Assembly: GCF_024539815.1 (NCBI RefSeq)
Contig: NZ_JAHHIU010000090.1
Location: 27,132 to 91,131 of the forward strand
Direction: 5' to 3'
Length of the DNA: 64,000 nt
From: Streptomyces hayashii
GTDB lineage: Bacteria; Actinomycetota; Actinomycetes; Streptomycetales; Streptomycetaceae
Shown one piece after another: positions 52,887 to 59,713 of the stretch; position 1 is the stretch's first letter; each line of letters begins with the position of its first letter. The notes beneath the pieces were generated by a model, which worked only from the letters and a program-made list of their open reading frames with translations, was not told the origin of the DNA and made no database searches. A program made the translations under genes and the position numbers.

Positions 52887-54335
52887 ATGAGCATACGGCC
52901 ATGGGTGGTCGTCGACCCCCCTGACAGACGCGGTCTTCGCAGGGTCACCATCAACGGCAACCCGGTGGGCAGCGCCTGGTCTCTGGGTGAGCTGCGGAAG
53001 TTGCTCCGTCGCTTCGGCCATCCGGACGACACGGACCCGGAGAACCCGTCATGCGTGTACTGGCGCGGCGGCGACAGCAAGACATGGCCCGACAGACGCT
53101 GGCACCGGTACGGAGTCATCGCACCCATGCTCCTCGGGCTGCTCGCCTCCATGGCGCTGCACGCCGTCATCGGCTGGCCGGACGCCCTGGGGGCACTCAC
53201 CTTCGCACAGCGACTGGTCGGCGTCCTGTTCCTCCTGGCGGCTGCGGTACAGGCCGTCGCAGCGCCCGCGGTCGTCGACTACTGGGGGCGCCGGCAGAGC
53301 CGGCTGTCCGGAGCACTGGTCCTTCTCGCGGTGCTCATGACCCTGGCCACCACAAGCCTCCTGCTCTTCCTGTGGCTTCAGGAGCGAGAGTTCATATCCG
53401 GCCTGCTGGCATTCGTTTCGCTGTGGGTCTGGTCGCTGTGGGCCTCCTGGCTCCTCGTCAACGAAAGGGTATGGAGAGGGATACCACACCCCAGGAAATT
53501 CGCGGCCGGGGTGACCGCCACCGCCGTTCTGACAGCGGTCAGCCTGGGCTATTCCATACTCTATCAGCCCGTTTCGGCCCCCGTTCACTTCATCCTCAAC
53601 GCGCAGTTCGGAAAGCCGCAGACCTCACCCGACCTGCCCTTCGTGCAAATCCCGCTCACGCTTTACGCCAAGAATGACGGAGCGATCCCCGCCTATATCG
53701 TGGTGGACGACTTCACCGTATTCGGACGCTCCGCCAAGTTCTCCCACGCGGGCGAAGGCCTGGACGAGTGGTCGGAGGACTTTGCGATCACCGAACGGTA
53801 CACGGCATCGGCCGAGGAAACGGTGGTCGCGTCAGGGCCCTTCAGTGGGCCAGGCACCAGGTTTTCCCCTGGACAGCAAATCAAGGCCGAGACGACGATC
53901 ACGCTTCCCAAGGACACCAAGTTCAAGAATTTGCACGCCACTCTGAAATTTGCCTTCCTGAGGCAGGACCGCGGGAAGGTGGACGACGACTTCACGGACC
54001 GAAAATCATCCTGGGAAAAGAGTGAAGGGAAATACTACTGTCCACGAACGAAGTGCGCCGACGATTACTTGATCTATCACGGCAGAGTGCGCTACAACGA
54101 CAACCTGATCAACTTGACACGCAATCCGAGGTACGTGGTGGCCTTCTGGGCGCCGGAAATAAAACCTCTGGTTCGCATTTCGCCGGTCGATTTCTTCGGA
54201 AAAGAGAAAGGCACACCCTATGACAACTACTTGAACCTCAAGCCTGACCAAGAGGAGCACCGGTACGGCCTCAGCGAGGCCTACGTCGATTCGGAAGTGC
54301 CCGTCCAAGAACTGCTGAAGGGGGCCACCGGCTGA
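52887..54335 (+). CDS. Membrane protein of unknown function with large C-terminal soluble domain
   Basis: The 482-residue protein is not recognised. Residues 1-73 are soluble and basic. Five hydrophobic helices follow (about 75-96, 105-128, 140-163, 168-190, 206-228), then a 250-residue domain rich in beta-like sequence (LTLYAKNDGAIPAYIVVDDF, TRFSPGQQIKAETTITLPKD) ending GATG. The fold of the C-terminal domain suggests an immunoglobulin-like sandwich, unproven. From about 53400 the DNA is clearly less GC-rich and has lysine-rich codon use, unlike its neighbours, suggesting transfer. The ribosome site is weak. It converges with the M4 protease gene. Confidence 0.72.
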   Translation: MSIRPWVVVDPPDRRGLRRVTINGNPVGSAWSLGELRKLLRRFGHPDDTDPENPSCVYWRGGDSKTWPDRRWHRYGVIAPMLLGLLASMALHAVIGWPDALGALTFAQRLVGVLFLLAAAVQAVAAPAVVDYWGRRQSRLSGALVLLAVLMTLATTSLLLFLWLQEREFISGLLAFVSLWVWSLWASWLLVNERVWRGIPHPRKFAAGVTATAVLTAVSLGYSILYQPVSAPVHFILNAQFGKPQTSPDLPFVQIPLTLYAKNDGAIPAYIVVDDFTVFGRSAKFSHAGEGLDEWSEDFAITERYTASAEETVVASGPFSGPGTRFSPGQQIKAETTITLPKDTKFKNLHATLKFAFLRQDRGKVDDDFTDRKSSWEKSEGKYYCPRTKCADDYLIYHGRVRYNDNLINLTRNPRYVVAFWAPEIKPLVRISPVDFFGKEKGTPYDNYLNLKPDQEEHRYGLSEAYVDSEVPVQELLKGATG

Positions 54336-54372
54336 CGGCCGCTCCGGTCCCGGCTCGGGACCGGAGCGGCCG
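54336..54372. terminator. Perfect 17-bp hairpin between convergent genes
   Basis: CGGCCGCTCCGGTCCCG, loop GCT, then its exact complement. It starts one base after the stop of the membrane protein gene and lies 25 bp before the protease stop, so it can serve both. Confidence 0.88.
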
Positions 54373-54396
54373 CGTGCGTCCGGGGCAGGGTGGCTC

Positions 54397-56043
54397 TCAG
54401 TTCACGTTGACGGCGCTCCAGGCCGCCGCCACCGCGTTGTACTCGGTGCTGCCCGCGCCGTAGAGGTCCTTGGCCGCGTTCAGGGTCGCGGTCCTGGCGC
54501 CGGCGTAGTTCGTCGAGGACGTCATGTAGACGGTCAGGGCGCGGTACCAGATCGCGCCGAGCTTGTCGCGGCCGATGCCGGTGACCGTGGAGCCGTTGGA
54601 CGTCGGGGAGTTGTAGGAGACGCCGTTGACGGTCTTGGCGCCGCTGCCCTCGGCGAGGAGATAGGCGAAGTGGTTGGCCACGCCGGAGGAGTAGTGGACG
54701 TCGAGGCTGCCGACCGAACTGCTCCAGTAGTCCGCGGACTTGCCGTCCCTGCTGGGCTTGTCCATGTAGCGCAGGGCGTCCTTGCCGAAGCCGGAGCGGA
54801 CGATCTTCTCGCCGATCAGGTAGTCACCGACGTCCTGCGTGTTGCCCGCGTGGAACTCGACGAGCGAGCCGAAGATGTCGGAGGTCGCCTCGTTGAGGCC
54901 GCCAGACTCGCCCGAGTAGGTCAGCTTGGCGGTCTTCGAGGTCACGCCGTGGGACATCTCGTGGCCCGCCACGTCCAGGGCCACCAGCGGGCCCATCTGG
55001 GTGCCGTCGCCGTCGCCGTATGTCATGCAGAAGCAACTGTCGTCCCAGAAGGCGTTGTTGTAGCTGGTGCCGTAGTGGACGCGGTTGTAGGAGCCCTTGC
55101 CGTCGTTGGCTATGCCGTTGCGGCCGTGGACGTTCTTGTAGTAGTCCCAGGTCGCGTCGGTGCCGTACTGGGCGTCCACCGCCGCCGTGGAGCGGTCCGC
55201 GGAGGCGCCGGTGCCCCAGTGGTTGTCCGCGTCCGTGAAGAGGGTGGCGGGGGCGCGGCTGATGCAGATGCCGAAGATGCACAGGTCGGTCTTGTTGGCC
55301 GCGTCGCCCGTGTACGTGTTGCCGCGCGTGGGGTCCTTGAGCTGGTACGTCGATCCCGAGAGGGTCGTCTCCAGCGGGACCGTGCCGCCGTACAGGGACT
55401 TGCCGTCGCCGGTGGCCGTCTCGATCGTGTCCCAGGCGTCGATCTGCGCGCCGGTGCGGGCGTCGGTGAGCACCGCGCGGGCCACCGGGTTGCCCAGCGA
55501 GTCCAGAGCGACGACGTTCGTCCGCCAGGCCAGCTTCGGGGCGCCGTGCAGGGCGTCGACGACGAGCTGCGGCTTGGCCTTCACCTGCTTGAGCGACTCC
55601 CCCAGGTTGGCCGCGCGCAGAGCGTTGACGGCTGCGTCGGCGGCCTTGGGCGCCGACACCTTCGGGGTGATGCTCGCCAGCGAGATCGCCGCCCGCGTCG
55701 CCCGGTCGGCGCCGCGGAACGCCCCGTCGCGACCGAGGTGGACGACGAAGTCGCCGCCCAGGACGGGGAGTCGGCGGTAGGTGCGGTCGTAGCGGACGTG
55801 CTGGGCGCCGTCCTTGTCGACGACCACGTCGCTCACGGACGTGCCCTGCAGGGAACTGAGGCCCAGCGCGGCCGCGTGGCCGGCGAGGACCGCCGCGGCG
55901 TTGTCGAGCGCGGTCGCCCTGGTCGGTCTGTCGGCCGCGCCGGCGGCCGGGGAGAGTACGGCGGCCAGGAGCGTGGCCGTGGTGGCGGCGATGCCGGCGG
56001 TGGCGAGACGGGAACCTCGGACGTGCTGCCGTATCCGACTCAT
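54397..56043 (-). CDS. Secreted M4-family (thermolysin-like) zinc metallopeptidase
   Basis: The 548-residue preproenzyme has a signal peptide (RLATAGIAATTATLLAAVLS), an FTP/PepSY-type propeptide (about 40-200) and a catalytic domain. The zinc site is complete: HEMSH with His361, Glu362 and His365, and the third ligand Glu in GGLNEATSD about 24 residues on. The catalytic histidine region is SLDVHYSSGVANHFAY. It digests extracellular protein. ATG 56043 follows GAGGAGA by 12 bp; the frame is open to 56181. Cys pairs in CIFGICIS and CFCMT suggest disulphides, fitting secretion. Confidence 0.95.
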   Translation of the reverse strand: MSRIRQHVRGSRLATAGIAATTATLLAAVLSPAAGAADRPTRATALDNAAAVLAGHAAALGLSSLQGTSVSDVVVDKDGAQHVRYDRTYRRLPVLGGDFVVHLGRDGAFRGADRATRAAISLASITPKVSAPKAADAAVNALRAANLGESLKQVKAKPQLVVDALHGAPKLAWRTNVVALDSLGNPVARAVLTDARTGAQIDAWDTIETATGDGKSLYGGTVPLETTLSGSTYQLKDPTRGNTYTGDAANKTDLCIFGICISRAPATLFTDADNHWGTGASADRSTAAVDAQYGTDATWDYYKNVHGRNGIANDGKGSYNRVHYGTSYNNAFWDDSCFCMTYGDGDGTQMGPLVALDVAGHEMSHGVTSKTAKLTYSGESGGLNEATSDIFGSLVEFHAGNTQDVGDYLIGEKIVRSGFGKDALRYMDKPSRDGKSADYWSSSVGSLDVHYSSGVANHFAYLLAEGSGAKTVNGVSYNSPTSNGSTVTGIGRDKLGAIWYRALTVYMTSSTNYAGARTATLNAAKDLYGAGSTEYNAVAAAWSAVNVN

Positions 56044-56149
56044 CAGTGTCTTCGGTCTCCTCGGGAAGGCGCCGTGGGGGGCGCGTGTGGGGGTGGCCTG
56101 TGAGCGGCCTGTGGAGGTGGCGCTGATGTCGTCCTGGCATTTAAGAGGG

Positions 56150-56163
56150 CATGACATGTCATG
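56150..56163. promoter_or_regulatory. Perfect 14-bp palindrome upstream of the M4 protease gene
   Basis: CATGACATGTCATG is self-complementary and sits 107 bp before the protease start; a second palindrome GCGCATGCGC is at 56170-56179. The pair lies in the divergent region shared with the cyclotransferase-like gene and could be a regulator site. Confidence 0.45.
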
Positions 56164-56221
56164 TCCATAGCGCATGCGCAATGGACCGGTGAGGGGCCGG
56201 TGAGGGGAGAGAATCGTTTGC

Positions 56222-56653
56222 GTGATCGCCCCCGAACTCCCCTTCTTCGTCTACGGCACGCTCCGGCCCGGCGAGGTCAACCACGACCTCCTCCTGCGCG
56301 GCCGCACCCTCCGCGAGGAGCCGGCCCGGCTGACGGGAGCGCTGCTGTACGACGGGCCCGGCTACCCCTACGCGGTCGAGTCGCCGGGCGAGGCGGCCGC
56401 GACCGTCGCCGGGGAGCTCGTGACGGCCCGTCCGGAGGCGTACGCCCGACTGCTCGCCGAGCTCGACCGGCTGGAGGAGTACGTGCCGGGCGACCCGCGC
56501 AACCTCTACGAGCGCGTCGCGCGCGAGGTGGCCCGCGTGGACGGTTCCGCCCCCGTGCGCGCCTGGGTGTACGTCGCCGCACCCGCCGTCGCCGCCGGTC
56601 TGCGGGCCCGCGCCAAGCCGATCGAGGGCGGGGACTGGCTCGCCCGCCGGTGA
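56222..56653 (+). CDS. Gamma-glutamylcyclotransferase-fold (AIG2/BtrG-like) protein
   Basis: The 143-residue protein begins with the substrate-loop signature FFVYGTLRPGEVNHDLL, followed by GALLYDGPGYPYAV, the usual catalytic glutamate region LAELDRLEEYVPGD and a final Trp-Val-Tyr strand (RAWVYVA). These proteins release 5-oxoproline from gamma-glutamyl compounds. The GTG start is preceded by GGGGAGAG. It stands alone, divergent from the protease. Confidence 0.87.
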   Translation: MIAPELPFFVYGTLRPGEVNHDLLLRGRTLREEPARLTGALLYDGPGYPYAVESPGEAAATVAGELVTARPEAYARLLAELDRLEEYVPGDPRNLYERVAREVARVDGSAPVRAWVYVAAPAVAAGLRARAKPIEGGDWLARR

Positions 56654-56865
56654 CCCCTCACCCGTTCACACGCCCTGCGGAAACTTTTTCCGCACTCGGC
56701 CGTCGATACGCCGATGACCTGCTGAAACGACGTCGCGAGACGTCCGGTCCGCCGCGATCTGACACCCATTCACCCCATTCCTGACACACCATCAGCAAGC
56801 GCGCTCACCGCGCGGCGACTTACCTCGGAGGGGCAGGGATTCTCGAAGAGCTCGAAGGAGCACCG

Positions 56866-57516
56866 ATGCGACGACGTACCGCCCGGCACACCGCCCGCCG
56901 TACCACCCGTCGTCAGGTCCGTCGTACCGCCCGCAGCGCCGTCCGCGGTGCCGTCCATGGCGCCGCCGGCAGCGCCCTCGGCCGTACCGCGCGTGCGCTG
57001 GCCGGCGCGGCGCTCGCCGTCGCCGCGGCGGCCGTGGCCGGTGCGCCCGCCCATGCCGCGGGCGTCGGCGCCGCCTCCCCCGGCGGGCAGCTTGAGGTGT
57101 ACCCCTCCACGGCCGTGCCCGGCGGACAGGCCTCGGTGAACACGGCGGCGTGCGGGGACGGCGAGTCGGCGGCGGGCGACGCCGGGGCGGTGGGCGCGGG
57201 TCGCTTCACGCTCGCGCCCACCACGCACGAGGGCGAGGCCGTCGGGCAGTTCCGGGTGCCGCCGAGCGCGCAGCCGGGCACGTACGAGATCGTCGCGGAG
57301 TGCGCCGGGGACGGTCGGCGGATCACCGGGGACCTGGTGGTCGTGCTGGCCTCGGACCGGCAGCCGGTGACTCCGCGCGGAAGTGTCAAGACGGGGGTCG
57401 GCGGCGCTCTGGGCCCCGACCCCGTTCAGACCGCGGCCGGTGTGGCGGCTCTCGCCGTCGCCGCCGCGGGCGGTACCTGGCTCCTGCATCGCCGGGCGAG
57501 AGGCGACGGGATCTGA
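56866..57516 (+). CDS. Secreted or membrane-anchored surface protein paired with sortase
   Basis: The 216-residue protein has an exceptionally Arg-rich N-terminus (about 17 Arg in 43 residues), a signal segment (ALAGAALAVAAAAVAGAPAHA), a small beta domain (about 70-165, VPGGQASVNTAACGDGES and GTYEIVAECAGDGR with two cysteines) and a C-terminal membrane helix followed by LHRRARGDGI. That is the layout of a wall-anchored protein, but I see no LPxTG-type motif before the helix. It sits 139 bp before a sortase F gene, a recurrent pairing in Streptomyces. Function unknown. Confidence 0.78.
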   Translation: MRRRTARHTARRTTRRQVRRTARSAVRGAVHGAAGSALGRTARALAGAALAVAAAAVAGAPAHAAGVGAASPGGQLEVYPSTAVPGGQASVNTAACGDGESAAGDAGAVGAGRFTLAPTTHEGEAVGQFRVPPSAQPGTYEIVAECAGDGRRITGDLVVVLASDRQPVTPRGSVKTGVGGALGPDPVQTAAGVAALAVAAAGGTWLLHRRARGDGI

Positions 57517-57655
57517 CGGACACCCTCCGCCGTCCGTCAGCCGGTACCGCATGTCCCCTCCCCCTCCGGGCCCGACGCCCCTCGCGGCCCGGAGGGGGGC
57601 ACGGGGTCACCCGTTCATCACGATCGAGGCAGCAGCCGCACAAGAGGGGGACCGC

Positions 57656-58279
57656 ATGCGCAGGGTCGGAAACACCGCCATAGCGGCCGTCACCGCGGCC
57701 TCCCTGTGCTGCGGCGCATGGCTGCTGCACAGCGGCGCCGAGACGCACGCCCCGCCGCAGCCGTCCGCGGCCCAGGCCCGCTCCGACGGTCCGCAGCGGC
57801 CCGGCCGGTCCGCGCCGGCGCTGCCGCCCTCCGCGCCCGACCGCGTCCGCATCCCCTCGATCCACGTGGACGCCCCCCTGACCGGCCTCGCCCTGACCGC
57901 CTCCGGCAGTCTCGACGTCCCGCCCGCCGAGAAGAAGAACCTCGCCGGCTGGTACGAGGCCGGCACCACCCCCGGCGAGACGGGCACGGCGATCGTCGCC
58001 GGCCATGTGGACAACGCCGACGGCCCCGCCGTCTTCTACGATCTGGGCGCCCTGCGCAAGGGCAGCGCCGTCGAGGTGGACCGGCGCGACGGGCGCGTCG
58101 CCGTGTTCACGGTGGACGCCGTGGAGGTCTACCAAGCTCGCGACTTCCCCGACGCGAAGGTGTACGGCGCCGCGGACCGGCCCGAGTTGCGGGTGATCAC
58201 CTGTGGCGGAGGCTATTCGAAGTCGACCGGCTACCAGGGGAACGTGGTCGTGTTCGCCCATCTCACCGGCAGCCGCTGA
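57656..58279 (+). CDS. Class F sortase
   Basis: The 207-residue transpeptidase has an N-terminal signal anchor (AIAAVTAASLCCGAWLL), a linker rich in Pro, and a sortase domain (about 62-207): RVRIPSIHVDAPL, ETGTAIVAGHVDN with His117, and LRVITCGGGYSK with nucleophile Cys183. The catalytic arginine normally follows in the strand after the cysteine; here that stretch is TGYQGNVVVFA, with Gln. AGAGGGGG precedes the ATG. It probably processes the surface protein upstream. Confidence 0.92.
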   Translation: MRRVGNTAIAAVTAASLCCGAWLLHSGAETHAPPQPSAAQARSDGPQRPGRSAPALPPSAPDRVRIPSIHVDAPLTGLALTASGSLDVPPAEKKNLAGWYEAGTTPGETGTAIVAGHVDNADGPAVFYDLGALRKGSAVEVDRRDGRVAVFTVDAVEVYQARDFPDAKVYGAADRPELRVITCGGGYSKSTGYQGNVVVFAHLTGSR

Positions 58280-58449
58280 GACCTCCCGCCCCGCGCCACT
58301 CCGTGCCGCGCGCCGTCGCGGAACCCGCGCCGGAGCCGGTCGGACCGATCACGCCAGTACATGTACCAGCCACGCACCTGGGGGACTCCGGCGGCGCGGG
58401 AACCCTCACACCTGGGCCGGGGCCCCGCTGAGGGCAGCGTTCCTCGCGG

Positions 58450-58476
58450 GAAACAACGGTGATGCGGCCGGGTAAC
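58450..58476 (+). promoter_or_regulatory. Candidate GlnR box upstream of the nitrite reductase operon
   Basis: GAAAC at 58450, GATGC at 58461 and GTAAC at 58472 lie exactly 11 bp apart, ending 22 bp before the first start codon. The outer two are good GlnR half-sites (gTnAC / GaAAC). The similar phasing upstream of narB makes common nitrogen control likely. Confidence 0.55.
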
Positions 58477-58498
58477 CTCGGCACCGCACGCTCCTGAC

Positions 58499-59713
58499 AT
58501 GACCTCGAATTCGCGTGTGGTGGTGCTCGGCGCCGGCCTCGCGGGCGTACGACTCGCCCGCCGGCTCGGCGAGCTGGGCGTGCCCGCGCTGCTCGTCGGC
58601 GACGAGGAGCACCGGCCCTACAACCGTGTCCTGCTCGCCGAGGTGCTGGCCGGCCGCTACTCGCCCGACGTGATCGCGCTGCCCACGCCCGCCGGACAGG
58701 TCCGGGCCAAGGTCACCGGCATCGACCGCGACCGCCGGGTCCTCGCGTGCGCGGACGGCTCGGAGATCGCCTACGGCACGCTGGTCCTGGCCACCGGCTC
58801 CAACCCGGTCCTGCCGCCCCTGCGCGGCCTGTTCACCCCCGACCACGTCCTGCCGGAAGGCGTCCACGCCTTCCGCACCATGGACGACTGCCTCGGCCTG
58901 TCGAAGGCGGTACGGCCGGGGGTGCGGGCGGTCGTCATCGGCGGCGGGCTCCTCGGGGTCTCCGCGGCCCGCGCGCTCGCGATGCGCGGCGCCCAGGTCG
59001 TCCTCGCCCAGCAGGCCGAGCGCCTCATGGAACGCCAGCTCGACCCGAACGCCTCCCGGCTGGTGCAGCGGCACCTGAAGGACCTCGGAGTCGAGGTCCA
59101 CACCGAGTGCCGGGTGCGCGACGTGCGCTGCCTCGGCGGCGCCGTGCGGTCGGTCGAGATGGCCGACGGCTACGCCCTCGACGCCGATCTGGTGGTGCTG
59201 GCCTGCGGGGTCTCCCCCCGGACCGGACTCGCCAAGGCCGCCGGGATCGCCGTCCACAAGGGCGTCCTCGTCGACGACCGACTGCTCACGTCCGACCCGC
59301 ACATCCGGGCCGTCGGCGACTGCGCGCAGCACGACGGGACCGTGTACGGTCTCGCCGCCCCGGCGCTGGAACAGGCCGACGTGCTGGCCGCGTCGCTGGC
59401 CGGGGACCCGGACGCCCGCTACACCGGCACCCGCGCCCTCACCCGGCTCACCCTCGCCGGGAACAGCGCCTTCGACCTCGCCGCGTTCGGCGAGACCGAG
59501 CCCCGCCCGGGCGACGACGTCGTGCAGCTCGCCGACGCCACCCGCGGCACCTACCGCAAGGTCGTCGTCCGCGACGACCGCCTGGTCGGCGGGGTCCTCG
59601 TCGGCGAACTCGGCACCGTCGGCGCGCTGGCGCGCGCCTGGGAGGGAGCAGAGCCGCTCCCCTCCGACGGCGGCCCCCTGCTCCACCTGCTCACCAACGA
59701 CGGAGGCACCTGA
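58499..59713 (+). CDS. NAD(P)/FAD oxidoreductase homologous to the N-terminal half of NirB
   Basis: The 404-residue flavoprotein starts VVVLGAGLAGVRLARRLG (FAD loop), then HRPYNRVLLAEVLAG, LVLATGSNPVLPP, VIGGGLLGVSAARALAMRG (NAD loop) and HIRAVGDCAQHDG. It resembles the reductase half of NirB but has no iron-sulfur or siroheme domains. First gene of the operon, with its stop overlapping the nirB start (TGATG). It may pass electrons from NAD(P)H to nitrate reductase NarB, as NasB-type proteins do; that role is inferred. Confidence 0.88.
   Translation: MTSNSRVVVLGAGLAGVRLARRLGELGVPALLVGDEEHRPYNRVLLAEVLAGRYSPDVIALPTPAGQVRAKVTGIDRDRRVLACADGSEIAYGTLVLATGSNPVLPPLRGLFTPDHVLPEGVHAFRTMDDCLGLSKAVRPGVRAVVIGGGLLGVSAARALAMRGAQVVLAQQAERLMERQLDPNASRLVQRHLKDLGVEVHTECRVRDVRCLGGAVRSVEMADGYALDADLVVLACGVSPRTGLAKAAGIAVHKGVLVDDRLLTSDPHIRAVGDCAQHDGTVYGLAAPALEQADVLAASLAGDPDARYTGTRALTRLTLAGNSAFDLAAFGETEPRPGDDVVQLADATRGTYRKVVVRDDRLVGGVLVGELGTVGALARAWEGAEPLPSDGGPLLHLLTNDGGT

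Noticed and set aside
52603..52902. Minus-strand 99-codon frame between the DUF gene and the membrane protein
   Set aside because: No ribosome site, no recognisable motif, and it overlaps the start of the better supported plus-strand gene.
58747..59712. Upstream extension of nirB
   Set aside because: It is an Arg/Pro-rich shadow of the preceding flavoprotein gene; ATG 59713 is preceded by GGAGG and overlaps the upstream stop.
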